Shown here piece after piece: positions 34,233 through 44,731 of a stretch of DNA of 63,609 bases (the stretch's first letter is position 1; each line of letters opens with the position of its first letter). The DNA lies in NCBI GenBank assembly GCA_038093975.1, contig JBBPTG010000143.1:1-63609 (forward strand), in the 5' to 3' direction. Below the pieces are notes generated by a model that was not told the origin of the DNA, ran no database searches, and saw only the letters and a list, made by a program, of their open reading frames with translations. The translations under genes were made by a program, and so were the position numbers. Origin of the DNA: Chalciporus piperatus. Lineage: Eukaryota; Basidiomycota; Agaricomycetes; Boletales; Boletaceae.

Positions 34233-35894
34233 TGAGAGAGAGTCGAAGAGGTGGCGCGGCAAATTCAACATGGTCACGTGACTTTTTCGCGCGGATTTTT
34301 TGTCAAGTCCGAGCATTAGGGAAATGTAGCTACACTTTATTAGGATCTCCTACACTAGATAGCTACCATATTTTTTGTACACTTGTGTATGCTTTTTTGT
34401 ACACTTTCAATAGGTTTGATCTCCACATACTTTGCTACACTTTTAACTACACACTTACTGCGCTTTTTGTACACTTTTGCTACACTCTAACCTAATACAC
34501 TTTCCCACACTTGTAATTACACATTTACTACGCTTTTTTGTACACTTTTGCTACACTCAATCTAGCTACACTTTCCTACACATTTGATTCAAGTTTTACT
34601 ACGCTTTTTTGTTACACTTTGCTACACTCAATCACTACACTTGTAACTACACTTTTAGTACGCTTTTTTGTCCACTTTAGCTACACTCTATCACTACACA
34701 CTTTCCCACACATTTCACTACACTTTTACTACGCTTTTTTGTACACTTTTGCTACACTCAATCTAGCTATACTTTCCCACACTTGTAACTACACTTTTAC
34801 TACGCTTTTTTGTACACTTCACTACACTCAATCCTAATACCCTTTCCCACATTGTTAACTACACTTTTAGTACACATTTTTGTGGACTTTAGCTATAATC
34901 CATCCTATGAATGATTATAAAATGTCACTAATTAGAATGACTCTATTAGATGACTGAATAGTACTGGAGTGATTGGGTGAGCTGAGGGCTGGGTAACTGG
35001 ATAACTGGTATGACAGGTGTGACTGAAGTGACTGGTTTACTGGACCACAGGATGACTGGATTACTGGAGTGACTGGATTACTGAGGTGACTGGATTACTG
35101 GAGTGACTTGTGTGACTTGTGTGACTGGAGTGACTGGAGTGACTGGATTACTGGACCACTGAGTGACTAGATTACTGGAATACTGGAATACTGGATGGCT
35201 GGAGTAATGAGACAACTGGATTGCTGGATGACTAGGGCACTGGGCTACTAGGCTGCTGAGATGACTACATGACTGGGAAACTGGGCTACTAGGCTACTGA
35301 GATAACTGGATGACTGGAACACTGGGCTACTGAGCTACTGAGACTACTGAAGTGACTGGATGATTGGATGACTGGGCTGCTGGGTTACTGGAACTACTAG
35401 ATGACTTGATGACTGGGATGCTGGGTTACTGGAACTACTGGATGACTGAATGACTGAATGACTGGGCTACTGAGACTACTGAAGTAACTGGATGACTTGA
35501 TGACTGGGCTGCTGGGTTACTGGAACTACTGGATAACTGGAACACTTGGCCACTGGACTAATGAGACCACTGGAATGACTGAATGACTGGATGACTGAGC
35601 TACTGGGACTACTGAAATGACTGGATGACTGGATGACTGGGCTGCTGGATGACTGAGACTACTGAGACTACTGGATGACTGAATGACTGAGCTACTGAAG
35701 CTACTGAAATGACTGGATGACTGGGCCACTAGGCCACTGGGTTACTAAGACTACTGAAACTACTTGATAACTGGGTGACTAGGTTACTGAAACTACTGAA
35801 ACTACTGAAATTACTTGTTACTGGGCCACTGGACTACTGATTTAACTGATCCAGTCATTCCAGTAACTTCAGACTTTTTGCAGTCTTGCTGATG
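34233..35894 (-). repeat. block B' (inverted copy of B)
   Basis: Mirror of 31200-32880: starts TGAGAGAGAGTCGAAGAGG, has the AT-rich ~70-bp array (34330-34880), then the reversed CAGTNA minisatellite, ending GCAGTCTTGCTGATG. Confidence 0.85.
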
Positions 35895-35896
35895 TA

Positions 35897-36484
35897 TAGA
35901 TAACAATGCCAACTTTGCAATGTGCTCCTTCTCCCTCCATCTCATCAACAAATCCTCAGCTGCGCGACCTTCCGGGACACCTTCCCTGGACCTCCACCCT
36001 CGTCTCCGATGCTCAATATACTGGAAAAGGTATAGTAGCTCGCAATCCAGGTACCCTGTACTGTTATCGCTGTGCTACTGTATGTCCCCCCAAAATTTGT
36101 GAATATCATCAATATGAGCTATAGAATCATACAATATTTGAGCTGCTCGTCACTGTCATAAATACCAGGGTGAGTGCTGAATTACATACATAGCGTAGCC
36201 TATCTGCTTACGTAAAACTCTGCCGGTCGATTTGACCGTTCAGCTAGTCTCGTTGCACCTCAGTTGGCTGCTATACAGTCTACTGAGGTGAGACTCTCTA
36301 CTTACATTGTCTTTACTACTTACTGACTTATACCTGTAGCATACTGCTTTCTACAGGTGAATACACATTAGTTGGCTGCTATACAGTCTACTGAGCATAC
36401 TGCTTTCTACAGGTTATGAGCCCTGCTGCTGCTTCGTAACCGAAACAGAAGCATTTTCATCGCAGTCTTAACGCACCCCTACCC
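35897..36484. other. region before copia-1, includes its partial 5' LTR and primer site
   Basis: Bases up to about 36412 end TGCTTTCTACA and are followed by GGTTATGAGCCC, the same primer-binding word found after the copia-2 LTR. A 50-bp segment (GTTGGCTGCTATACAGTCTA) is duplicated at 36261 and 36371. The 5' end of this LTR was not found. Confidence 0.5.
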
Positions 36485-38638
36485 GTGCTGAAAATGTCCT
36501 CCACTACAACCCGGGATGATATGAAGATCCCGAAGCTCGACGCCACTGGAAAAAACTGGCCAACTTGGAAAACCAAGCTTGAACATGCCCTGGGCGCGAA
36601 GCGGTTGAAAGGATACTTACACGGCACGATGTCGATTCCAATGAACCCGGCAAACAGCCACTCGCCCACGTGGATACCAACCACGACGGCCAAAGAGCAG
36701 GAGGTAGCAAACTACGAGAAAGCCCTTGAGGACTGGGACGAAAAGGACTGCACTGTCAAACACTACATCAGTTCATCCATTCCCGACACTCTTTTCATTC
36801 ACCTGATCTCGAGAAACACGGGCGCTGAATACTTCACGGCACTCCGTGAACTATTTGAAGGTCGGTCCATAGCCATTAGCGTTGAGAAGCGACGCCAGCT
36901 CGGCGAGCTCAAGCTCAAGGACGGCGGAGATGCTCGAGCACACATCGATAAGATGACAACTCTCCGCGAAGAACTTGCCTGCATGGGTGAACCCGTTTCC
37001 GACAACGACTACTTCAATATGGTCTTCGTGTCACTGCCTAGTTCCTACAACCCCGTCTTAACCTCCATCTCAACGAACATGAGGCTGTTGAACCGACAAC
37101 TCACCTCGTACCAACTCATCTCCCAAGTCCTTGACGAATACGATCGTCTCGCCATCCAAAAGGGCTCGAAGTCGAAGTCAAAAGATGATGACATAGCATT
37201 CTTGGCCGACGGGAAGAAAGGGCACCAAAACGGACCCCGTCGAAAAAGGTGCACCGACATTTGTGGGAACTGTGGTTGGGAAGGTCACAGGCATGACAGT
37301 TGCTGGGAAGAAGGTGGCGGCAAACATGGTCAGGCACCGAAGGGTTGGAAGCCGCGAGGAAAGAAATCCAAGGCAGACCCAAAGAAGGGTGCCCAGGCGA
37401 ACGTAGCCGCGACAACTGCAATGTCTGAACCTGACGGCGTCTGGTTAGCGGAGGCTTCAGCGGCCGAAGAACTAGAGGCCACAACGACTCTACCGTACGC
37501 CATGCTCGTCCACCCATCTGTGGTCGAACTATACGATAGCGGAGCTTCACAACATTTTTCCCCCTTCTGTGATCAGTTCACCAGATTCGAGACCATTCCT
37601 CCAAAGCCAATAAGCACGGCAGACAAACACACCTTCCAAGCTATCGGACGAGGCGACATACACAACAACATGCCTAACGGAAATAGCACTACTCGAGTAC
37701 TGTTGACAAACGTGCTATATGCACCATCAATGGGTGTCACCCTCGTGTCGATCAGCAAGCTTACCGCAGCTGGATACGCACTGCTCTTCCGCAATTCCGT
37801 TTGTCACATCTTCAATTCTCGCAAACAGCTGGTGGGAGAAGTTCAAACTAGTAACGGATTATACCGCGTTAAGCACCAGGCGAAAGCTTTCGCTGGCACT
37901 GCTCGCGTCGAACAAACACTCACCATGGAAGAGCTACACCAACGGCTGTCACACATCGGGCCAAGCTTGATCCGCGAGATGCTGTCTAAGGGGATGGTCG
38001 AGGGAATAAAGCTAGATCCCGCGAACGAGACCATGGGTCAATGTGAATCCTGCGAGAATGCCAAGGCGACTCGCAAGCCCATCGGCAAGGTTCGCGAACC
38101 ACAGTGTCGCAAAAATTTCGGCGACGAAGTTCATAGCGACGTGCAGTGGGGACCCGCACCCATTCAAACGCCTGGCCACAAGACCTATTACACATCCTTC
38201 ACGGACGACCATACTCGATACACGCACGTTACCCTCCTCGCTGCCAAATCCGATACCTTCGATGCCTACAAGGCATACGAAGCTTGGGCGAAAACGCAAC
38301 ACGACGCTACAATCAAACGTTTACGATCGGATCGCGGCGGCGAATATATGAGCAACGAGTTCACCACTCACCTGAAGTCGAAAGGTACCGAGCGTAAAAT
38401 TACGACGCATGATACACCACAGCATAATGGCGTAGCCGAGCGACTCAACTGTACGCTAATGGAGCGCGTGCGCTCAAGCGCACATGCCAGCGGTTTGCCA
38501 CAAAATCTTTGGGGCGAAGCATTGATGCATGTGGTCTGGGTGAAGAACCATATGGCGTCACGCGTACTGAACGGCAAAACCTCCTACGAGCTGTTAACTG
38601 GGAAGAAACTGAATCTCGGAAACATACCTGAATGTTGA
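36485..38638 (+). pseudogene. copia-1: Ty1/copia Gag-protease-integrase, 3' half missing
   Basis: Open frame of 717 residues. Gag opens KIPKLDATGKNWPTWKTKLE (UBN2-type); a CCHC knuckle CGNCGWEGHRHDSC lies near residue 260; the protease motif is YDSGASQHF near residue 353; a pre-integrase segment with LSHIGPSLIREML and CESCENAKATRKP follows; the integrase core has HSDVQWGP, LRSDRGGEY and QHNGVAERL (D, D, E all present). The frame ends KLNLGNIPEC-stop, and that stop (38636-38638) lies inside the LTR of the next element, which begins at 38633. Reverse transcriptase and RNase H are not found downstream, so the element is dead. Confidence 0.85.
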
Positions 38639-38871
38639 ACGTATTACGCTCAAAGTGTATAGTTCACTACGTTTCTATAAACGATAGTTGATTAGGTAAT
38701 CACCACTGTACACTTATATATTCAAACTCAGTTGATCTGAGTTAATACAACTCTTTAACCACAACCACAACGTTGCAATCAGGTGAGCGAGCACAAACTC
38801 CCTTTGTGTCTACGCAGTATGCTGCTCTGGTAGTCCATAGCCTTATGGCTTAGGATGACACCAGTTCAACA
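38633..38871 (+). repeat. copia-2 5' LTR
   Basis: Starts TGTTGAAC and ends GTTCAACA, a perfect 8-bp terminal inverted pair. Contains a TATATATTC segment (TATA-like) and a TCAGTTGATCTGA palindrome. Confidence 0.92.
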
Positions 38872-38884
38872 GGTTATGAGCCCT
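38872..38884 (+). other. copia-2 primer-binding site
   Basis: GGTTATGAGCCC directly after the LTR is complementary to the anticodon arm of initiator tRNA-Met (GGGCTCATAACC), the half-tRNA priming known for copia-type elements. Confidence 0.7.
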
Positions 38885-39136
38885 GCCAGCACACTTGTGC
38901 TTGGCATCATCTGAACGCTCTGGATGACGATGCGTTTTCACGCTCTGAATCCATGTGCTTGTACCACCGCGTTCTAGAAGCGTTTTTACGCTCTAGCTTC
39001 TGCGCTTTAGGCAAGCGACCATGGGGTCGCTATGCCGGTACGAATCCAGAAGCTCTGACTGCGCTTTTTCATTCTTTATTGAACGATAAACTTATGCGTT
39101 ACTCTTCAGATTCGCTACTATCATCTATTTCTCGAA

Positions 39137-42100
39137 ATGTCTTCCTCCAGTTCGACCTTCGCCTCCATCCCCACGCTCAACAGCTCGAACTACCTTACTT
39201 GGGCCCCCAAGATGCGCGCCTACCTTATGTCCATCGGAATCTTCTATACGACTCAGAAGACATCGGACGAGGATGACGATGACTGGTCTAAGAACACGGA
39301 GAAGGCAGTCGGTTCCCTCTACTTGAAGCTCAATGCTTCTCTCCAACGTCGCTGGGAGGAGGAGAACAACGCCAAGGCCCTTTGGGACACCCTCAAGGAC
39401 GCCTTCTCCCATCCCACTTTCGCCAACGTTTACGAAGAGTACGACACCTTCGAGAACATCAAGTTCTCTCTTCACGAGTCCCCGGCTGGGACTTTTTCGA
39501 AACTCAGGACCGCGTTCCAGAAATTCGACCAGTACAAGTTCCCTCTCTCGGATCGCTGGCAGATCCTGATGACGTTGAGGAAACTCAAAGTGCTTCCTTA
39601 CATGTCGACGTTTTTACAGCTGCTTAACGCAAAGTCCGGAGATTCGTTGAAGGACGTTACAACTATGGAAATTGAGATAACGGGCACGGGCGCAACGGAG
39701 GTAAGAACTCCACGCGTTGTCACTCGGGCTGGCGCCCTTCCATTTACCCTTGACGAGATTGAGCAAACCGCTCTCGGTGCTTGGTCTCAGCAAAATTCTT
39801 CGAAGGCTCCTGCGCCTGCAAAGCCTGCTCAGACTGCTCAGGCGTCCAAGATATCGGCTGTCAAGCCGAAAGGTCAGGACCCGCAGTTTACGCAGCAGCA
39901 GCAGCAACAGCCGGCGAATTCGACCAACGGTCAAGGGAGTGCCAACTCAAATGGCAAGAAGAAGAAGAAGCACGGAACTCGTTCCGCAGAAGGTCAGGCA
40001 AAGAACGAGACTCGCAAGTCTCGTGCCCATGCCAACGATGCTTCGGCGTCCTTCGCCTTCTCTTCCTTCACCGTCCCTCCCGTCGTCATTGCACCTACAG
40101 CCACCGTCTTCACCACGCCCGCCGCCGACCCTCGTCAACTTGCCCACTCTTCTGGTGCTACCCAATATGGGCCACCAGCTTTTCCACAGACCCTGCGCAG
40201 CATTGACCTCGCGCACCGCATTCTGGTCACGCCAACTCCCCAGACGCTTCGTCGTCTCGACAAGGTGGCAAACCCACCTTCGGACACATTGTCTGAAGAA
40301 CGGCCCAACAAGCACCTCCATTTAATGGAGCACGTCGACGTTTCGACCCCATTTGCATCTGTCGTGGAACTCCCTGACGAGGTTCCCATCACACCTCTCG
40401 CTCCGCCCCCTCCTCGTCGCCTTACCTTGCGCGAACGTCTCGAAGCACGTTTGCCGGAGACTCCGTCTCCATCACCAACACCACCGCCAACGAATGACCC
40501 CATTGTCCGCTTGCCCGGACATTGTCGGCAGTCTACGTTCGGTGAGATTGACCCTGGCACCTTCGCTCTGCCATTCATTACCACGGTTGCTCCTCTACCG
40601 GAAGAGGATATAGTCTCTCTGGGGGAGGATATAGTCTCTCTGGGGGAGGAATACGACATCGACGACTATATTGAGCGTTTTTACGCCGATGATGAAGTCG
40701 AGTCGCAACCACTCGATGAGAAGATCGGAGAAGTCTTCCCGGACATGGGAGAATACTTCGACTTCGACTATGATATGACTGAAAGGTCTGTCTCTTCACT
40801 CTCGCATCTTAGCGATGACAACTCACAACTGCCTTATTCACAGCAGTATGTAGAGTACATATTGTCATCTGTCTTAGATAGCGAAGTACCAATGTGTATG
40901 TCGATGTTCGATCTCGATCCGTGTGAAGAATGCTTTAAGTTGAGCGATCCTGACGTCAAGTCGGATATTTGGCTCCTTGACTCTGGAGCATCGTCTCACT
41001 TCACTTATGATATGTCCGATTTTTCGGAATACAAAGAATTTGAAGTTCCTAGGCAATGCAAGACAGCGAACGGTCTAGTACCTATCATAGGTCAAGGCAC
41101 TGTCTTGGTTAATTTCAAGGGATCTATCGTCGGATTATCCCCTACCATCTATATGCCCACGACGGACATCAAGCTCATTTCTATGGGCACTTTACTCCAA
41201 GATCAAGACATCACTCTACGGTCCACTGGCAACGGAACATTGATAGATTTTTGGCATGCCCGTAAAAAGGCTACCATTCTTCAGTTCCACTCGCATCCTG
41301 GCTCCACAATGTATTTCATACGTGCTGATGTGGTCAAGACCAAACAATTTTCAACTGTGAAGTTATACGCGACAGACTATGATGTTTTACATCGTCGCTT
41401 AGGACATGCTTCCAAAGATGTCATACGTGCAGCAAAAAAGCACCTCAAGGATTTCCCTGCGGTTGAAATACCAGCGGATGATCACGTTTGTCCTGGCTGT
41501 CAACTAGGCAAACAACCTAATCGTGCATTCCCGCCTACTCAACGACGTGCTACTGAACCGTTTGAACTTGTTCACTCGGATCTCAAGTCATTTGAAACGG
41601 AATCGTACTATAGGAACAAATATATCATCGTTTTTTATGATGATTTCACTTCAATGTCCTGGATCAAGCCGTTGCGAAACAAAAATGACGCACTGCCTGC
41701 TACTCGACAATTTATCAAAATGGTCCAAACGCAATGGAAAAGCCAAGTAAAAGGCTGGATGTCCGATGCTGGAGGAGAATACAAGTCAAAGGCTTTTGAT
41801 GAAATGCTTCGAAATGAAGGTATTCTTATATATCAAAGTGCCCCACACACTCCTCAGCAGAACGGCAGAGCTGAACGGCATATCCGTACGCTCATGGACA
41901 AGGCACAAGCGATGCGTCTTCACGCTTGCTTACCATCATCATTCTGGGAATTCGCAGTTCAACATGCTCGGTATCTCCATAACAGAATCCCTAACAGGAG
42001 ACTAAACTGGAAAACACCACTAGAGCTATTAACTGGCGAACTTTCATCTCTCAATCACGTTCGCGTATTCGGATGTGGTGCCTATGTGCATCTTCCCGAA

Positions 42101-43165
42101 GACACTCGTGGTGGAAAGTTGCAACCAAAATCACAGCTAATGGTTTATCTGGGAGTTGCTCCTACGAACGAAGCCAATATGCAATTTTTGCGACCTAATA
42201 ATTCCATCCACACGTCTGCACACGCAGTTTTTGATGAGAATTTATTCCCCAAGTGCCCAAATTCAAAACCTCATCGTGCTGTATCCCTACCGAGACGAAG
42301 ACGTCATCATCAAGAAGATGGAGACGCTAATCAAGAGGATGGAGACACTAATCATCCTGATAGTGATCCAGAGGATGAGAACCCCCGTCGCCCAGAGCAA
42401 CCACGGGTTCCACCCCCTCAACGGCCTGAGGAAATACCCCGCGATGATGAATCAGCAGATGATGACGAAGAAGAAGCAGAACTTCCTCCTGCACCAGTCA
42501 CACCCCCTCGTCGCGTGCCGACGAACAATGCTCCACCAGCATTACCACCCAAAAGCGACCATACAAGTCGCAGAGAGCGCCCACAACGTGATCGCAAGAT
42601 CCCACTTCGACCTGGAAATGTCTATGGCGAACGCGAACATCCCACTAAAACCGTAAAGGAAGTGGAACGACTCTCACGCTGGAAGGAACTCACTGGAGAA
42701 TCATCCTCCAAAGTACCAAATATTCCCGGTGGTTTACCATCAACTCCTGAGCCACCCGCTCCTGAAACAGCATCAGCTGAGGACTCAGAAACGGAGATTG
42801 AACGACTAACCCGGGAAGGGGGAGTAAACTTGGCACGTTATTTATGTGCTAAAGCTATCAATGATACAGAGGAAAAACCCAATCACCGTGAATGGTCTTT
42901 CAGAGACATTCAGCGATTACCATCCGACGAACAGAAACTTTGGCGTGAAGCATGCATGAAAGAATTGCACATGCTCAAAGAACGCAAAGTGTATGAAGTA
43001 GTCGACAGACCCAAAAATCGGAAAGTCATTAAAAACCGATGGGTCTTTGATGTCAAAACCAACGGTCGTAAACGCGCCAGATTGGTTGCGAAGGGATTTT
43101 CCCAGATCGAAGGAATTGATTACGATGAGATTTTCTCTCCAGTTGTCCGATTTGAGACAGTGTGA
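39137..43165 (+). CDS. copia-2 Gag-protease-integrase-RT polyprotein, 5' part (ends at a nonsense codon)
   Basis: 1342-residue frame. Gag starts MSSSSSTFASIPTLNSSNYL. There is no CCHC knuckle; a Gln/Lys-rich basic stretch (KKKKKHGTRS) lies where it is expected. The protease motif is WLLDSGASSHF (about residue 614), preceded by an acidic segment with a perfect 21-bp tandem duplication (two DIVSLGE units). The pre-integrase zinc region is HRRLGHA...CPGCQLGKQ. The integrase core has VHSDLKSFE, MSDAGGEY and QNGRAERH. RT begins KNRWVFDVKTNGRKRARL and YDEIFSPVVRFETV, then TGA at 43163-43165. The next frame continues in register (MMLALAAL), so a single CGA-to-TGA change can explain the break. Confidence 0.9.
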   Translation: MSSSSSTFASIPTLNSSNYLTWAPKMRAYLMSIGIFYTTQKTSDEDDDDWSKNTEKAVGSLYLKLNASLQRRWEEENNAKALWDTLKDAFSHPTFANVYEEYDTFENIKFSLHESPAGTFSKLRTAFQKFDQYKFPLSDRWQILMTLRKLKVLPYMSTFLQLLNAKSGDSLKDVTTMEIEITGTGATEVRTPRVVTRAGALPFTLDEIEQTALGAWSQQNSSKAPAPAKPAQTAQASKISAVKPKGQDPQFTQQQQQQPANSTNGQGSANSNGKKKKKHGTRSAEGQAKNETRKSRAHANDASASFAFSSFTVPPVVIAPTATVFTTPAADPRQLAHSSGATQYGPPAFPQTLRSIDLAHRILVTPTPQTLRRLDKVANPPSDTLSEERPNKHLHLMEHVDVSTPFASVVELPDEVPITPLAPPPPRRLTLRERLEARLPETPSPSPTPPPTNDPIVRLPGHCRQSTFGEIDPGTFALPFITTVAPLPEEDIVSLGEDIVSLGEEYDIDDYIERFYADDEVESQPLDEKIGEVFPDMGEYFDFDYDMTERSVSSLSHLSDDNSQLPYSQQYVEYILSSVLDSEVPMCMSMFDLDPCEECFKLSDPDVKSDIWLLDSGASSHFTYDMSDFSEYKEFEVPRQCKTANGLVPIIGQGTVLVNFKGSIVGLSPTIYMPTTDIKLISMGTLLQDQDITLRSTGNGTLIDFWHARKKATILQFHSHPGSTMYFIRADVVKTKQFSTVKLYATDYDVLHRRLGHASKDVIRAAKKHLKDFPAVEIPADDHVCPGCQLGKQPNRAFPPTQRRATEPFELVHSDLKSFETESYYRNKYIIVFYDDFTSMSWIKPLRNKNDALPATRQFIKMVQTQWKSQVKGWMSDAGGEYKSKAFDEMLRNEGILIYQSAPHTPQQNGRAERHIRTLMDKAQAMRLHACLPSSFWEFAVQHARYLHNRIPNRRLNWKTPLELLTGELSSLNHVRVFGCGAYVHLPEDTRGGKLQPKSQLMVYLGVAPTNEANMQFLRPNNSIHTSAHAVFDENLFPKCPNSKPHRAVSLPRRRRHHQEDGDANQEDGDTNHPDSDPEDENPRRPEQPRVPPPQRPEEIPRDDESADDDEEEAELPPAPVTPPRRVPTNNAPPALPPKSDHTSRRERPQRDRKIPLRPGNVYGEREHPTKTVKEVERLSRWKELTGESSSKVPNIPGGLPSTPEPPAPETASAEDSETEIERLTREGGVNLARYLCAKAINDTEEKPNHREWSFRDIQRLPSDEQKLWREACMKELHMLKERKVYEVVDRPKNRKVIKNRWVFDVKTNGRKRARLVAKGFSQIEGIDYDEIFSPVVRFETV

Positions 43166-44425
43166 ATGATGCTTGCACTCGCCGCTCTAGAAGATTGGCA
43201 CATCACTGGACTAGATGTGCGTTCCGCATATCTATATGGTCCACTGGAAGAAGAAATCTATATGGAATTTCCAGAAGGTTTTGTCACACCTGAGTCAGCC
43301 GGCAAAGTTCTCAAGCTTCGACGCGCACTATACAGCCTTAAACAAGCTGGTATTACATGGTGGCGCGAATTAAAGAAGTCTATGGAGGAACTAGGCTTTA
43401 AAAAGATTTACTCAGACGCAGGCATTTATATCTACACACGCGGCAAAGTCTATGTCGTTGTTTATGTGGATGATGCTTTCTTTTGCGGTCCCAACAAGCT
43501 TGAGATTGATCAACTCAAAGCAAAGTTTATGAAACGATGGGAATGCCGCGATCTCGGTGAGACAAATGAATTTCTCCGCATGAGAATTCGTCGAGACCGA
43601 TCCAAACGCTTGATCTTTGTTGATCAATGCGATTACCTTGATAAGGTGGTTGAACGTTGCGGTATGCAAGATGCAAAACCAGCACGCACACCTTTGCCTC
43701 AGGGATATTATCCGATAAAAAACACACAAGATGTTGACCCTGTGTTACAGACGCGTTTCCAAGTGGTTATCGGATCCCTACTATACATCATGCTCGGCAC
43801 ACGCCCGGACATAGCCTACGCAGTTACTCAACTTGCGAGACAATCGGCAAATCCGACTCAAGAGCGTCTTGATAAAGCACTCTATATCGTGAAGTACCTA
43901 AAGGGAACACGAGACTATGCTCTCGTATACGATGGAAAGAGTGGTTCTGGTCTAATCGGACTCTCTGACTCTGATCTCGGAGCTGATCCAGAACGTTCAC
44001 GCTCGCAGACAGGATATTTCCTGAAACTTGCGAATGCAGCTTTCATGTGGAATTCGCATCTCCAGAAGAATACAGCGAACAGCACCACTGAAGCTGAATA
44101 CATTGCTTTGTCTAATTGCTGCAACCAAATCATTGGTGTAAAGCAAATGCTGAGTGAATTGGGATATAATCTCAAACCCGTTCCTCTCTGTGGCGACAAT
44201 CAAGGATCGATATTTTTATCGCAAAATCCTGTCAACCAGAAAAAGCATAGACATATACGTATTGCTTATCACACTATTCGTGATGCAATCGAGGAAAAGC
44301 ACGTTGAACTTTTCTACATCGAAGGAAATGAAAACCCTGCGGATATCTTTACAAAGAATCTGGGTTATATCAAATTCGAGAAGTTCCGTTCACTCCTTGG
44401 TCTAGTGATACATCGCGCCGATTAA
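43166..44425 (+). CDS. copia-2 reverse transcriptase/RNase H, 3' part after the nonsense codon
   Basis: 419 residues in the same frame as the upstream ORF. RT continues with GLDVRSAYLYG and YSLKQAGITWW, then the catalytic YVDD box (VVVYVDDAFF). RNase H has SDSDLGAD, STTEAEYIAL and CGDNQGSIF, and ends HIRIAYHTIRDAI and NPADIFTKNL. Nothing else is broken in this part. No start codon context is needed if the stop is suppressed, which is possible but unlikely to be by design, because relatives (see 46276-48585) have Arg at this site. Confidence 0.88.
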   Translation: MMLALAALEDWHITGLDVRSAYLYGPLEEEIYMEFPEGFVTPESAGKVLKLRRALYSLKQAGITWWRELKKSMEELGFKKIYSDAGIYIYTRGKVYVVVYVDDAFFCGPNKLEIDQLKAKFMKRWECRDLGETNEFLRMRIRRDRSKRLIFVDQCDYLDKVVERCGMQDAKPARTPLPQGYYPIKNTQDVDPVLQTRFQVVIGSLLYIMLGTRPDIAYAVTQLARQSANPTQERLDKALYIVKYLKGTRDYALVYDGKSGSGLIGLSDSDLGADPERSRSQTGYFLKLANAAFMWNSHLQKNTANSTTEAEYIALSNCCNQIIGVKQMLSELGYNLKPVPLCGDNQGSIFLSQNPVNQKKHRHIRIAYHTIRDAIEEKHVELFYIEGNENPADIFTKNLGYIKFEKFRSLLGLVIHRAD

Positions 44426-44492
44426 TTTTGTGCGCATGAATATACATTCTTACTATGCTCGCATATACTAGCGTACACTAAGCATGGGGGAG

Positions 44493-44731
44493 TGTTGAAC
44501 GTATTACGCTCATAGTGTATAGTTCACTACGTTTCCATAAACGATAGTTGATTAGGTAATCACCACTGTACACTTATATATTCAAACTCAGTTGATCTGA
44601 GTTAATATAATTCTTTAACCACAACCACAACGTTGCAATCAGGTGAGCGAGCACAAACTCCCTTTGTGTCTATGCAGTATGCTGCTCTGGTAGTCTACAG
44701 CCTTATGGCTTAGGGCGACACCAGTTCAACA
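44493..44731 (+). repeat. copia-2 3' LTR
   Basis: Same 239-bp length and same TGTTGAAC...GTTCAACA ends as the 5' LTR. Confidence 0.92.

Larger units (their letters stand above)
29082..35896. mobile_element. composite palindromic satellite element A-GC-B-GC'-A'-B'
   Basis: A 6.8 kb gene-free block. Its outer ends are inverted copies of CATCAGCAACACTGCAAAAA and the following ~35 bases (one mismatch), flanked on both sides by TA (29082-29083 and 35895-35896). Inside, A-GC (29084-31199) is repeated inverted at 32881-34232, and B (31200-32880) is repeated inverted at 34233-35894. No transposase is encoded. TIR-like ends plus TA suggest a non-autonomous DNA element mobilised by a TA-targeting transposase, but a TA match alone is weak evidence. 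Confidence 0.55.
38633..44731 (+). mobile_element. copia-2: near-complete LTR retrotransposon
   Basis: Ty1/copia element of 6.1 kb with two 239-bp LTRs that differ at nine positions by my count (about 96% identical), a primer-binding site (38872-38884) and a polypurine tract (GGGGGAG just before 44493). Gene order is Gag-protease-integrase-RT-RNase H. No matching 5-bp target duplication: left flank CTGAA, right flank CATAC. Confidence 0.9.
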
